A stretch of 64,000 nt of DNA. Source: DATBDN01 sp963715995. Lineage in GTDB: Bacteria > Actinomycetota > Thermoleophilia > Solirubrobacterales > Thermoleophilaceae. A program made the translations under genes and the position numbers. The stretch is from the NCBI GenBank assembly GCA_963715995.1, contig OY970283.1:1240001-1304000 (forward strand). Reading direction: 5' to 3'. The notes under the pieces were generated by a model. The model searched no databases, was not told the origin of the DNA, and saw only the letters and a program-made list of their open reading frames with translations. Positions 25,912 to 34,885 of this stretch are shown here, one piece after another; the stretch's first letter is position 1; the number at the start of each line of letters is the position of its first letter.

Positions 25912-27425
25912 CCCTGCCGGAGTGGCTCGACCCGCTGTGGGAGGCGGCCGAGATGCGCGCGGCGGACCAGCATGCAATCGAGCAGGCGGGAGTCCCTTCG
26001 CTCGACCTGATGGAGCGCGCCGGTGCGGGCCTGGCGCGCGCGGCCGCGCGGGTTGCCGGCGAGGGCCCGGTACGTGTGGTCATCGGCAAGGGCAACAACG
26101 GCGGCGACGGCCTGGTGGCTGCGCGCATCCTGCGCGAGGACGGCCACGAGGTCGACGTGCTGGCCGTGGCCGACCCCGCCGAGCTGAAGGGCGACGCCGC
26201 GGCGAACCTGGACCGGCTGCCGGGCGCCGCCCCGGTCGCGTTCGATGCCGCCGGGCTGGAGGGCTCGGGAGCGATCGTCGACGCGATGCTCGGCACAGGC
26301 TTCGAGGGTGAGCCGCGCGAGCCGATCGCAGGAGCCATCCGCGCGATCAACGCCAGCGGCTGCACGGTCGTCGCCTGCGATGTGCCATCGGGGGTGAACG
26401 CGTCGAGCGGCGAGGTGGAGGGCGATGCCGTCACGGCGCACCTGACCGCCACCTTCCACGGCCCCAAGATCGGCCTCTACGTCGAGCCGGGCAAGACGCA
26501 TGCGGGCCAGGTCGAGGTGGTCCAGATCGGCATTCCGCGCTCGGCGCCCGAGCCCGAGGCCGCGGGCCTGATCGGCGAACGGGTGCTGACGCTGGTGCCC
26601 CCGCGCGCACGCGACGGCAACAAGTTCAAGTCCGGAACGGTGGTGGTGGCCGGCGGCGCACGCGGGCTCACCGGCGCGCCGACCATGGCCGCGCTGTCGG
26701 CCATGCGCACCGGCGCCGGCTACGTGCAGCTGGCGGTTCCGGAGCCGGCCGAGACGGTGCTCGACCTGCGCTTGATGGAGGCGATGACGCACGGCCTGCC
26801 GCACGAGGACGGCGCGCACGTGGAGCGCGGAGCCGACACGGTGGTGGAGTTGTCGCAGCGTGCCGGCGCGATCGTGCTCGGCCCGGGCATCGGCCGCAGC
26901 GATGGCGCGGTCGCGTTCGCGCGCCGGGTGGCACGCGAGGTCGAGGTGCCGCTGCTGATCGACGCCGACGGCCTGAACGCGCACGCCGAGCATCTGGAGC
27001 TGATCGCCGAGCGCAGCGCCCCGACCGTGCTCACGCCGCACGACGGCGAGCTCGGGCGGCTGCTGGCCATCGACTCGAAGGCGGTCGGCGAGCGACGGAT
27101 CGCGCATGCCCGCGACGCCGCGGAACGCAGCGGCGCGATCGTGGTGCTGAAGGGCGACGACACGCTGGTGGTCCCCCCCTCCGGTCCGATCGCCGTCAGC
27201 CGTGGCGCCACTCCCGCGCTCGCCACGGCTGGAACGGGCGACGTGCTGTCCGGCCTGATCGGCGCGCTCCTGTCGAAGGGGATGGACCCGTTCGAGGCGG
27301 CCTGCGCCGGTGTCTTCGCGCACGCGCGGGCCGGGCGCGCAGCGGCTGAGCGGATCGGCGCAGATCACGTGGTTGCCGGCGACGTGATCGACGCAATTCC
27401 CGAGGGCATGCGGCGGCCAGGATGA
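25908..27425 (+). CDS. nnrD: Bifunctional NAD(P)H-hydrate epimerase/ADP-dependent dehydratase
   Basis: A 505-residue fusion repairing hydrated NAD(P)H. The N-terminal YjeF_N epimerase has RAADQHAIEQAGVPSLDLMERAG (start within this stretch), VVIGKGNNGGDGLVAARIL and VACDVPSGVNASSGEV. The C-terminal ribokinase-like dehydratase has KFKSGTVVVAGGARGLTGAP, GPGIGRSDGA, LIDADGLNAHAE, LTPHDGELGRLL and the anion-hole motif TAGTGDVLSGLIGALL. Start GTG 25908 overlaps acpS. It ends in an ATGA overlap with alr. Confidence 0.95.
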   Translation: MTLPEWLDPLWEAAEMRAADQHAIEQAGVPSLDLMERAGAGLARAAARVAGEGPVRVVIGKGNNGGDGLVAARILREDGHEVDVLAVADPAELKGDAAANLDRLPGAAPVAFDAAGLEGSGAIVDAMLGTGFEGEPREPIAGAIRAINASGCTVVACDVPSGVNASSGEVEGDAVTAHLTATFHGPKIGLYVEPGKTHAGQVEVVQIGIPRSAPEPEAAGLIGERVLTLVPPRARDGNKFKSGTVVVAGGARGLTGAPTMAALSAMRTGAGYVQLAVPEPAETVLDLRLMEAMTHGLPHEDGAHVERGADTVVELSQRAGAIVLGPGIGRSDGAVAFARRVAREVEVPLLIDADGLNAHAEHLELIAERSAPTVLTPHDGELGRLLAIDSKAVGERRIAHARDAAERSGAIVVLKGDDTLVVPPSGPIAVSRGATPALATAGTGDVLSGLIGALLSKGMDPFEAACAGVFAHARAGRAAAERIGADHVVAGDVIDAIPEGMRRPG

Positions 27426-28543
27426 CGATCGAGCGCGCAGCCGCCCACATCGACCTCGGCGCCGTCGAGCGCAATTGTGCGCACATCCGGGCGCTGCTCG
27501 GCGACGACACGCGGCTGTGCGCGGTGGTCAAGGCAAACGGCTACGGCCACGGCGACACCTGGTGCGCCAAGGCCGCGATCGCCGGGGGTGCCTCGTGGCT
27601 GGCGGTGGCAGCCGCGGGTGAGGCGGTAGAGCTGCGCCGCCACGGCATCGGCGCGCCGATCCTGATCATGGGCGCCCTCACGCCGGCCGACGCGCGCGCG
27701 GCGCTCGAAGCCGCAGCCGACATCGTGGCCTGGGAGCCGGAGTTCGTGCATGCGCTGGCAGCGGCGGCAGAGTCGCTCGGCGTCGACGGCCGGGTGCACG
27801 TGAAGCTCGACAGCGGCATGGGCAGGCTCGGCAGCAAGGATCCCGAGCAAGTCCTGGCGGTGGCCCGGATGGTCGACGAGTCGCCGCATCTTCAGCTGAT
27901 CGGGTTGATGACGCACTTCGCGACCGCCGACGAGCGCGGCGACGACTACTTCGGCCGCCAGCTCGACGAGTTCACCGAGCTTGCTGAGCGCTTCCGCGAG
28001 TCGTATCCGCACGCGATCGTCCACGCCGCCAACAGCCCCGCCACCTTCCGCGAGTCCGCCGCCCACTTCGACATGGTCCGCTGCGGGGTCGCCATCTACG
28101 GGCTCGACCCGTTCCAGGAGGACGCGCACGCGCGCGGGCTCGAGCCTGCGCTCACGCTCGAGTCCTACGTCGCTGCCGTGCGCCGCTTCGAAGCGGGCCA
28201 GAGCGCGGGCTACGGCCGCCGCTGGATCGCGAGCGGCCCGACCTGGGTCGGCACGCTGCCGATCGGCTACGGCGATGGGTTCCGGCGCGCGTTCACGAAC
28301 AACGCCGAGGTCCTGATCGGCGGCGAGCGCTACCCCGTGGTCGGCGCAGTGAGCATGGACAACATCACCGTCGACCTCGGGCCCGAGCCGGACGTGCAGC
28401 CAGGCGCGCCCGCCGTCCTGATCGGCACGCAGGGCGGCCAGCGCATCAGCGCCGAGGAGCTGGCGAAGCGGATCGACTCGATCAACTACGAGATCACGTG
28501 CGGCCTGAGCCCGCGCGTGAACCGCCATTGGAGCTCGGCGTGA
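27422..28543 (+). CDS. alr: Alanine racemase
   Basis: A 373-residue PLP enzyme supplying D-Ala for peptidoglycan. AVVKANGYGHGDTWCAKAAI carries the PLP Lys. VKLDSGMGRLG, MVRCGVAIYGLDP, SAGYGRRW with the second catalytic Tyr region, PIGYGDGFRRAF and VSMDNITVD are all canonical. Full length. It overlaps nnrD (ATGA) and the nucleotidyltransferase (GTGA), and so belongs to a long tightly packed run from acpS to the secreted protein at 32.7 kb. Confidence 0.96.
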   Translation: MTIERAAAHIDLGAVERNCAHIRALLGDDTRLCAVVKANGYGHGDTWCAKAAIAGGASWLAVAAAGEAVELRRHGIGAPILIMGALTPADARAALEAAADIVAWEPEFVHALAAAAESLGVDGRVHVKLDSGMGRLGSKDPEQVLAVARMVDESPHLQLIGLMTHFATADERGDDYFGRQLDEFTELAERFRESYPHAIVHAANSPATFRESAAHFDMVRCGVAIYGLDPFQEDAHARGLEPALTLESYVAAVRRFEAGQSAGYGRRWIASGPTWVGTLPIGYGDGFRRAFTNNAEVLIGGERYPVVGAVSMDNITVDLGPEPDVQPGAPAVLIGTQGGQRISAEELAKRIDSINYEITCGLSPRVNRHWSSA

Positions 28544-29973
28544 GCCTGGTCGAGCAGCGCCTGGCCGCACAGCCGGTCGTGCTCGCGGCACGCCAGGCGC
28601 TGGCGGGACAGGGCAGCGTGTGGATCGTCGGCGGCGCGCTGCGCGACGCGCTGCTGGGCCGCCCCGAGCTCACGGACCTCGACCTGGTCGTGCCCGGCTC
28701 GAGCGCGGCGGAGACCGCGCGCGCGATCGCGCAGGCTGCACGCCGGCCGGTCTTCCCGCTGTCGGAGGAGTTCGGCGCCTGGCGCGTCGTTGGGGACGGC
28801 TGGCTCTGCGACGTCACGCCGCTCCAGGGCGCGACGATCGAGGACGACCTCGCGCTGCGCGACTTCACCGTCAACGCGATGGCGGTGCCGCTGTTCGGCG
28901 GAACGCTCGTCGACCCTCACAACGGCGAAGCCGACATCGACGCGCGCGCGCTGCGCCTCGTCGCCGCCGACGCTTACGAGCGCGACCGCCTGCGACCGCT
29001 GCGGCTGGTCCGCTTCGCCGCCGAGCTGGGCTTCGATCCCGACGAAGACACCGCCGCCGCCACCCGCGTGTGGGGACCGCGCGTGTCCGAGGCCGCGGGT
29101 GAGCGGGTGTTCGCCGAGCTGCGCCGGATCGTGGCCGCGCCGCGAGTGGTGCAGGGCCTGCGGCTGGCCTCCGAGCTGAACGTGATGGAGGCGGTGCTTC
29201 CGGAGCTCGAGCGGCTCCGCGGGATCGAGCAGAGCCACTTCCACCACCTCGACGTGTACGACCACACGATCGAGGTGCTGAACGCGCTCGGCGAGGTCGA
29301 CTCGCGCCTGGACGAGTACTTCCCGGGCGACGCGCTCGAGCTCCGCGCGCTCATGGACGAGCCCTTCGCGGACGAGCTGACGCGCGCCGACGCCCTGCGC
29401 TTCGCTGCGTTGTTCCACGACATCGGCAAACCGCAGACGCGGCAGCTCACCGACAGCGGGCGCATCACCTTCATCGGCCACGACGCCGTCGGCGCCGACA
29501 TGGTGCGCGCGATCTGCACGCGGCTGCGCACGAGCGAGCGCCTGCGCGAGTTCCTGGCCGCCGTCACTCGCCACCACCTCGTGCTCGGCTTCCTCGTGCA
29601 CGAGCGACCGCTGTCGCGGCGCGACGTCTATCGCTACCTGAAGCTGTGCTCGCCGGTGGAGGTCGAGGTCACGCTGCTCACCTGTGCCGACCGGATCGCC
29701 ACGCGCGGCAAGAACGCCGACGCGGCGATCACGGCGCACCTGGAGCTGGCGCGTGAGCTGATGAGCGCTGCGCTGCGCTGGCGCAGGGACGGCCCGCCGC
29801 GGCCACCGTTGCGCGGCGACGAACTCGCAGAGCAGCTAGGCATCGAGCACGGCCCCGGTCTGGGCCGCCTGCTGGCCGCGCTGGAGGAGGCGAGCTACGC
29901 GGGCGAGGTGACAACCGCCGACCAGGCGGTGGAGTACGCGCGCCGGCTCCGCGAGAATCAGGTGCAGACATGA
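28540..29973 (+). CDS. CCA-adding/poly(A) polymerase-family nucleotidyltransferase with HD domain
   Basis: A 477-residue protein starting at GTG 28540. The class II nucleotidyltransferase head shows SVWIVGGALRDALLGRPELTD then LDLVVPGSS (the DxD catalytic acids), and DLALRDFTVNAMAVPLFGG with the family RDFTxNA motif. The neck has RDRLRPLRLVRFAAELGF. A C-terminal HD phosphohydrolase domain has LRFAALFHDIGKPQTR and ITFIGHDAVG. This layout is that of actinobacterial CCA tRNA nucleotidyltransferase, or a related A-adding enzyme; the two cannot be told apart by eye. Confidence 0.9.
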   Translation: MSLVEQRLAAQPVVLAARQALAGQGSVWIVGGALRDALLGRPELTDLDLVVPGSSAAETARAIAQAARRPVFPLSEEFGAWRVVGDGWLCDVTPLQGATIEDDLALRDFTVNAMAVPLFGGTLVDPHNGEADIDARALRLVAADAYERDRLRPLRLVRFAAELGFDPDEDTAAATRVWGPRVSEAAGERVFAELRRIVAAPRVVQGLRLASELNVMEAVLPELERLRGIEQSHFHHLDVYDHTIEVLNALGEVDSRLDEYFPGDALELRALMDEPFADELTRADALRFAALFHDIGKPQTRQLTDSGRITFIGHDAVGADMVRAICTRLRTSERLREFLAAVTRHHLVLGFLVHERPLSRRDVYRYLKLCSPVEVEVTLLTCADRIATRGKNADAAITAHLELARELMSAALRWRRDGPPRPPLRGDELAEQLGIEHGPGLGRLLAALEEASYAGEVTTADQAVEYARRLRENQVQT

Positions 29974-30944
29974 CGATCGTGGATCTAGCCGTCTACCGCG
30001 ACGGCCAGCGCGAGGAGGATCCCTCGCTCGACTCCGCGTTCGAGGCGTGCCGCGACCCGGGGACGATGGTCTGGATCGGCCTGCACGAACCGACCGAGGA
30101 CGAGTTCGACTCCGTGCGCCGCGAGTTCGCGCTGCACGAGCTGGCGGTCGAGGACGCGATGCACGGCCACCAGCGGCCCAAGCTCGAGGTCTACGACGAC
30201 GACCACCTGTTCCTGGTCTTGAAGACCGCGCGCTACTTCGAGCCCGACGAGCTCGAGTTCGGCGAGATCCTGATCTTCGTCGGCGACCACTACATCGTCT
30301 CGGTGCGCCATGGCGAAGCCACGCCGCTCCACGACGTGCGACTCTCGCTCGAGAAGCGGCCGGAGCTCTTGAAGTGCGGCACGGGGGCCGTTCTCCACGC
30401 GATCATGGACAAGGTCGTCGACGACTACGCGCCGGTCCTGACCAACCTCGACATCGACATCACGGAACTCGAGGCGCAGGCGTTCGGCGAGGCCGCGCCG
30501 CAGGGGCTGACCGAGCGCATCTACCGGCTGAAGCGGCAGGTCATCAGCCTCCACCGCGCAACGGCCCCGCTCCAGGAGCCGCTGTCACGGCTCGCCGACG
30601 GTCGCTTCGACGTCATCCACGACGACATCAAGCCGTACTTCCGCGACGTCTACGACCACCTGCAGCGCACGGTCCAGACCGCCGACCAGTTCCGCGAGCT
30701 CCTTACGAGCATCCTCGAGGCCAACCTCACGCAGGTGTCGGTGCGCCAGAACGAGGAGATGCGCAAGATCTCCGCGTGGGCCGCCATCCTCGCGGTGCCC
30801 ACCCTGATCGCCGGCGTCTACGGCATGAACTTCCAGAACATGCCCGAGCTGCGCTGGCACTACGGCTACCCGCTGGCCGTCGCGGCCATGGCTGCGCTGT
30901 GTGTCGGCTTGTTTGGCTACTTCCGCCACATCGACTGGCTGTAG
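29970..30944 (+). CDS. corA: CorA-family magnesium/cobalt channel
   Basis: A 324-residue CorA with a large cytoplasmic N-terminal funnel (VWIGLHEPTEDEFDSVRREF, HQRPKLEVYDDDHLFLVLKT), a long helical stalk, and two C-terminal helices. The invariant pore motif YGMNF lies at the end of helix 1 (LIAGVYGMNFQNMPEL), and the basic end FGYFRHIDWL follows helix 2. It forms a pentameric Mg2+ channel in the inner membrane. It overlaps the nucleotidyltransferase stop by ATGA. Confidence 0.95.
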   Translation: MTIVDLAVYRDGQREEDPSLDSAFEACRDPGTMVWIGLHEPTEDEFDSVRREFALHELAVEDAMHGHQRPKLEVYDDDHLFLVLKTARYFEPDELEFGEILIFVGDHYIVSVRHGEATPLHDVRLSLEKRPELLKCGTGAVLHAIMDKVVDDYAPVLTNLDIDITELEAQAFGEAAPQGLTERIYRLKRQVISLHRATAPLQEPLSRLADGRFDVIHDDIKPYFRDVYDHLQRTVQTADQFRELLTSILEANLTQVSVRQNEEMRKISAWAAILAVPTLIAGVYGMNFQNMPELRWHYGYPLAVAAMAALCVGLFGYFRHIDWL

Positions 30945-30956
30945 CCTGCCGCCTGC

Positions 30957-31367
30957 ATGAGCGATCCCGATTGCATCTTCTGCAAGATCGTCGCCGGCGA
31001 GATCCCCTCGCACAAGATCGACGAAGATGACAAGACGCTTGCCTTCATGGACATCAACCCATGGACGCACGGCCACTCGCTCGTGATCCCCAAGCAGCAC
31101 TCACGCAACATCTACGACGCCGAGGCCGGCGACCTCACGGCGGCGCACCTGACCGCGCAGCGCGTGGCTCAGCGCATGCGCGAGCGCCTGAACTGCGAGG
31201 GCATCAACGTGGTCCAGTCCTCCGAGCCCGCTGCCATGCAGACCGTCTTCCACACGCATGTGCACGTGATCCCGCGCTATTCCGACGACGGGCTGGCGCT
31301 GCCGGCCCACCCACAGGCCGCGGACAACGACGAGCTGGCAGAGCTCGCGGAGAAGCTGCGTGCCTAG
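30957..31367 (+). CDS. HIT-family nucleotide hydrolase/transferase
   Basis: A 136-residue histidine-triad protein of the Hint/HinT type. CIFCKIVAGEIPSHKIDEDD is the conserved N-terminus with its CxxC, TLAFMDINPWTHGHSLVIPK follows, and the triad HTHVHVIPRY contains the catalytic His. Such enzymes hydrolyse AMP-linked amines or other adenosine phosphoramidates. Start ATG 30957 lies 12 bp after corA. Its 3' end overlaps the enoyl-CoA hydratase start by 8 bp. Confidence 0.93.
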   Translation: MSDPDCIFCKIVAGEIPSHKIDEDDKTLAFMDINPWTHGHSLVIPKQHSRNIYDAEAGDLTAAHLTAQRVAQRMRERLNCEGINVVQSSEPAAMQTVFHTHVHVIPRYSDDGLALPAHPQAADNDELAELAEKLRA

Positions 31368-32136
31368 GGTTCGCTACGAGCGCGACGGCGATGTCGGCCT
31401 GATCGTGCTCGACGACCCGCCGCTCAACCTGTTCGGCGTCGAGCTCATCAACGACCTGGTGGCCGCGATCGAGGAGGCCGAGGGCGACATGGCGCGCGCG
31501 CTCGTGATCCGCGCCGAGGGCCGTGTCTTCACAGGCGGCGTCGACGTGCAGGTGTTCGCGGGGAAGAGCCACGAGGAGGGCGCCACGCTGTTCGAGGACC
31601 TCGTGAAGATCGTCCACAAGCTGGAGGCGATGCCCGTCCCGACGATCGCCTCGGTGCACTCGCTGTGCCTGACGGCGGGCTTCGAGCTGGCGCTCGGCTG
31701 CGACGTCCTGCTGGCGGGCGAGGCGGCCAAGTTCGGGCTCGTGGAGCGCGTGGTCGGCCTGACTCCTGGCATGGGCGGTACCCAGCGCGTGGCCGAGCGC
31801 GCCGGCCCGGCGCGCGCACGCGAGCTGGTCATGACCGGCGAGCTCTTCGACGCGGCCACGCTCGAGCGCTGGAATGTGGTCAACCGCGTCTATCCGGACT
31901 CTGAGTTGTTGGAGCAGACGATGGAGTTCGCTCGTCACCTGGCCGTGGGCCCGCCGAAGGCCCACGACGCGACCAAGCGCATGGTGCGCGCGTTCCTCGA
32001 CGAGGGCGGCGTGCGTGGCGCCGACGCTCACGTCGGCGACATCGCGGCGTCGCTGTTCGCCACGGAGGATCTCCAGAACGCGGTGCAGACGTTCCTGAAG
32101 GAAGGCCCCGGCAAAGCAACCTTCGAGGGCCGGTGA
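31360..32136 (+). CDS. Enoyl-CoA hydratase/isomerase family (crotonase) protein
   Basis: A 258-residue crotonase-fold protein. LIVLDDPPLNLFGVELINDL at the N-terminus and GGVDVQVFAG form the CoA pocket. SLCLTAGFELALGCDVLLAG carries the first catalytic-position Glu with its oxyanion Gly, and KFGLVERVVGLTPGMGGTQR carries the second Glu. Both acids suggest real hydratase chemistry, although the substrate is unknown. The start is GTG 31360, inside the HIT gene, so the two are coupled. Confidence 0.88.
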   Translation: MPRVRYERDGDVGLIVLDDPPLNLFGVELINDLVAAIEEAEGDMARALVIRAEGRVFTGGVDVQVFAGKSHEEGATLFEDLVKIVHKLEAMPVPTIASVHSLCLTAGFELALGCDVLLAGEAAKFGLVERVVGLTPGMGGTQRVAERAGPARARELVMTGELFDAATLERWNVVNRVYPDSELLEQTMEFARHLAVGPPKAHDATKRMVRAFLDEGGVRGADAHVGDIAASLFATEDLQNAVQTFLKEGPGKATFEGR

Positions 32137-32708
32137 AGCACGTCGCCGCCACAACCGCGGTGGTGTTCGCGCTCGGGGCGACGGCCGCCACCGTCGCGCT
32201 CGCGGTGACCGTGCGCGACCGCGACGATGTCACCACAGGGCTCGACATCTCGAAGGCGTCGAGCACGCACAACCGCGTCTCCGACGAGCTCGTCCAGACG
32301 ATCGACTTCTACGAGGCCGTCTCACCGTCCAAGCTCGTCAACAAGTCCGGGCCGCCGTCGACCGTGTGCATCGACATCTGGACGCGTTCGACCCCCGGCG
32401 AGTCGCCGGCCGACTACGAGGCCTGTGCCGGCCCGGCGGCGAAGGGCAAGGGCTGGGTGGCGAGCCTCGCGCGCAAGCGCGACCAGGGCTCGCAGCTGCG
32501 AGTCGGGCCGGTGAAGGTGGAGCAGCCGTCCGGCACGCGCCTCGTCATGCGGATCGACCCCGACGACATCAAGCGGCCGGCTTCGTACCGCTGGCGCGCC
32601 GAGTCGCGCAGCTTCGGCAAGGACTGCAAGGCCAGCGGCGGCTGCCCGGATTACGCGCCGGATCGCCCCGATACGGCCCAGACGAAGCTCAGCACTCCGC
32701 GCACTTAG
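32133..32708 (+). CDS. Secreted or membrane-anchored hypothetical protein
   Basis: A 191-residue protein from GTG 32133 (GTGA overlap with the hydratase). A hydrophobic N-terminal helix (TTAVVFALGATAATVALAVTV) is either a signal peptide or an anchor. Four cysteines are visible (VCIDIW, YEACAGP, KDCKASGGCPDY), suggesting disulphides outside the membrane. No family was recognised. It ends the packed run that began at acpS. Confidence 0.75.
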   Translation: MKHVAATTAVVFALGATAATVALAVTVRDRDDVTTGLDISKASSTHNRVSDELVQTIDFYEAVSPSKLVNKSGPPSTVCIDIWTRSTPGESPADYEACAGPAAKGKGWVASLARKRDQGSQLRVGPVKVEQPSGTRLVMRIDPDDIKRPASYRWRAESRSFGKDCKASGGCPDYAPDRPDTAQTKLSTPRT

Positions 32709-32753
32709 GTTTTCTGCTCTCGACCGCCGCCTGCTGGTACGGTTGCGCCGATT

Positions 32754-32772
32754 GGGCCGGACTGGCCGGCCC
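32754..32772 (+). promoter_or_regulatory. Hairpin in the leader of the cold-shock gene
   Basis: A perfect 7-bp stem GGGCCGG-ACTGG-CCGGCCC lies within the 134-bp gap between the secreted protein and the cold-shock gene. Long structured 5' leaders are typical of cspA-type mRNAs, but this could also end the upstream transcript. Confidence 0.4.
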
Positions 32773-32842
32773 ACTTGGAACACGTTGTGCCGGAAGTTCG
32801 GGTTCGCTAGTGCACCGGGCGGGCGCAAGAAAGGTGCATCAC

Positions 32843-33046
32843 ATGGCGACCGGAACGGTCAAGTGGTTCAACGACGAGAAGGGCTACGGCTTCATCACGC
32901 CGGACGACGGCGGCCGCGATCTCTTCGTTCACTACTCCTCGATCTCGGGCGGCGGTTTCCGCTCTCTGGCCGAGGGCTCGAAGGTCTCGTACGAGGAGGA
33001 GCCGGGGGACAAGGGCCCCAAGGCGGTGAACGTCGAGAAGATCTAG
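32843..33046 (+). CDS. Cold-shock domain protein
   Basis: A 67-residue CspA-type OB-fold from ATG 32843. GTVKWFNDEKGYGFITPDDG contains RNP1 (KGYGFI), and DLFVHYSSI contains RNP2 (LFVHY-like). It then reads KVSYEEEPGDKGPKAVNV. It binds single-stranded RNA or DNA as a chaperone. A purine-rich AAGAAAGG precedes the ATG. A longer in-frame stretch upstream lacks family similarity and is dropped. Confidence 0.95.
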   Translation: MATGTVKWFNDEKGYGFITPDDGGRDLFVHYSSISGGGFRSLAEGSKVSYEEEPGDKGPKAVNVEKI

Positions 33047-33073
33047 TTCTCGCGCGCACTACCCTCATAGGCA

Positions 33074-33292
33074 GTGTCGAAGGAAGAAAAGATCGAGATG
33101 GAAGGGGAGATCCTCGAGGCTCTCCCCAACACCATGTTCCGGGTGAAGCTCGAGAACGACCACGAGGTGCTCGGGCACATCTCCGGGAAGATGCGGCGTC
33201 ACTACATCCGCATCCTGCCCGGGGACAAGGTCAAGATCGAGCTGTCCCCTTACGACCTCGACCGCGGTCGCATCACCTACCGCTACAAGTAG
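33074..33292 (+). CDS. infA: Translation initiation factor IF-1
   Basis: A 72-residue S1-type OB-fold of exactly the standard length. SKEEKIEMEGEILEALPNTM, then FRVKLENDHEVLGHISGKMR, and RHYIRILPGDKVKIELSPYD are near-invariant IF-1 segments. It starts at GTG 33074. It lies outside the usual adk-map-infA-rpmJ context. Its last 10 bases overlap the 3' end of the amidase on the other strand. Confidence 0.97.
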   Translation: MSKEEKIEMEGEILEALPNTMFRVKLENDHEVLGHISGKMRRHYIRILPGDKVKIELSPYDLDRGRITYRYK

Positions 33293-34602
33293 GCCTGCGG
33301 CACCGCGTCGACGAACTCACGCGAAGTCGCCTGCTCGATGTGCTTTGCAGCATCGAGCAGGCGGGCTTCCGCGTCCCACGGGCCGACCAGCTGAAGGCCG
33401 ATCGGAAGCCCGCTGGAGTGCAGGCCCGCGGGCACGTTGATGCCGGGCACGCCGGTGAGGTTGCCGAAGCCGGTCTGGCGCACGTTCGCGCGGTCGGCCG
33501 GATGCGGGCCCGACGGCAGCTCGACGGTCGGGTTGTCGATGCGCGGTGCGGGCGCCGGCACGGTGGGCAGCGCAAGCAGGTCCACGCGGCCGAAGATCTC
33601 GGCCAGGCTGCGGCGCAGCTGCGAGCGCACGCGGTGCGAGCGCGCAAGCGCCGCGGCTGGGATCAGCGCCGAGAACTTCGTGTAGGCGCGGCTGACCGGG
33701 TCCTGCTCGTCGACGTCGTCGAGCGGCCACTCCGGGAGCATCTGGGTGGCCAGGTTCAGCGCGGTCGCGATCCGCGCGTGCTCCTGGCCGTCGATCGCCA
33801 CGTCCTGCGTGTCCCACCCCGCCGCGGCCAGCGCCGAGCGGCAGGCGGCGTCAACCTCCGGGTCGAGGTCGTCCCAGAAGAAGGCGGGGACGCCCACGCG
33901 CAGGCCACTCGCGTCCGCCGCCGGGAGGGTGGTCGCCATCAGCGCCTCGGTGGCCAGCCGCGCATCGTCCGCGTCACGCGTGAACGGGCCGAGTGCGTCG
34001 AGGTCGTAGAAGCCGTGGATGTTGCCGTCGACGGGAATCGCCCCGAACGTCGGTTTCAGCCCGACCACGCCGCAGTAGGCGGCGGGCAGCCGGATCGAGC
34101 CGCCGCCGTCGGCGCCGACCGCTGTCGCGACCATGCGCGCACCCACCGCGCTCGCCGAGCCGCCCGAGGAGCCGCCGCCCACGTGCTCGGGGTTCCACGG
34201 GTTGCCGACCGGGCCGTAGGCGGACTGGATGCCGGTCGAGCCACCGCCGCGGTAGTGCATGTTCGTCACGCCCACCAGCACCGCGCCCGCCTCGCGCAGG
34301 CGCCTGAAGATGCCGGAGTCGCCCTTGGGCGCGGCCTCGTGCTCGGTCCCGTCCTGCGCCGCGCGGTATGGGATCTGGAATTGATCCTTGACGGCGAACG
34401 GGACGCCCTTCAGCGGGCCTTCCGGCGCCTCGGCGAGCATGCGCTCGGAGTCGTCCGGGAACGTGGCCACGACGGCGTTCACCGACGGGTTGCGCTCATC
34501 GATCCGCGTGAGCGTCGCGGCCAGCAGCTCGGCGGCATCGAGCTCGCCCGAGGCGACCGCGGTCGCCTGCTCGCGCAGCGAGAGGTCCTGTGGGTGGCTC
34601 AC
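33283..34602 (-). CDS. Amidase signature family enzyme
   Basis: A 439-residue amidase. The Ser-cisSer-Lys triad is visible: Lys in GVPFAVKDQFQIPYR, cis-Ser and nucleophile Ser in EHVGGGSSGGSASAVGARM and GADGGGSIRLPAAYCGVVG. GLKPTFGAIPVDG follows. Start GTG 34602 overlaps the TGA of a small upstream gene (GTGA), an arrangement reminiscent of GatCA and of AtzE/AtzG, where a small helical protein supports the amidase. The amide substrate is unknown. No GatB is in the window, so tRNA amidation is unlikely. Longer upstream starts would overlap that partner gene. Confidence 0.9.
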   Translation of the reverse strand: MSHPQDLSLREQATAVASGELDAAELLAATLTRIDERNPSVNAVVATFPDDSERMLAEAPEGPLKGVPFAVKDQFQIPYRAAQDGTEHEAAPKGDSGIFRRLREAGAVLVGVTNMHYRGGGSTGIQSAYGPVGNPWNPEHVGGGSSGGSASAVGARMVATAVGADGGGSIRLPAAYCGVVGLKPTFGAIPVDGNIHGFYDLDALGPFTRDADDARLATEALMATTLPAADASGLRVGVPAFFWDDLDPEVDAACRSALAAAGWDTQDVAIDGQEHARIATALNLATQMLPEWPLDDVDEQDPVSRAYTKFSALIPAAALARSHRVRSQLRRSLAEIFGRVDLLALPTVPAPAPRIDNPTVELPSGPHPADRANVRQTGFGNLTGVPGINVPAGLHSSGLPIGLQLVGPWDAEARLLDAAKHIEQATSREFVDAVPQAYL

Positions 34603-34844
34603 GAACCCGGCGTCCCATGCGCGCCGCCAGAGGTGCCCGTCCCATGCGCGCCCCCAGAGCTCGGCGCCCGGCTCGGGTCGAAATCGGTCTCGGGCCAGAG
34701 CCCGTTCATGTCGACGGCCATCAGCGCGCGCAACTCCGGCCCGAAGACCTCGTCGATGTAGCGCATGATCGTGAGGTCGGTTTCGTCGGCGCTCAGGCCC
34801 TGCCACTCGAGGCCGCCGCGGGCGAACTGTTCGAATGCGTCCAC
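34599..34844 (-). CDS. Small partner protein coupled to the amidase
   Basis: An 81-residue protein from GTG 34844 ending in a GTGA overlap with the amidase. The first 55 residues are probably helical (DAFEQFARGGLEWQGLSADE, then MRYIDEVFGPELRALMAVD), followed by a Gly/Ser/His-rich tail with a short repeat (SGGAHGTGTSGGAHGT). Size and position resemble GatC- or AtzG-like amidase partners, but the sequence was not recognised as a member of either. It is divergent from the secreted protein gene 41 bp away. Confidence 0.6.
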   Translation of the reverse strand: MDAFEQFARGGLEWQGLSADETDLTIMRYIDEVFGPELRALMAVDMNGLWPETDFDPSRAPSSGGAHGTGTSGGAHGTPGS

Positions 34845-34885
34845 TGACCGCCGTACGCTAACGCCACATCGCTCGGGGAGCGGTC

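Noticed and set aside
33047..33292. A ribosomal-protein operon around infA.
   Set aside because: No rpmJ, rpsM or map neighbours; infA is flanked by a cold-shock gene and a convergent amidase.
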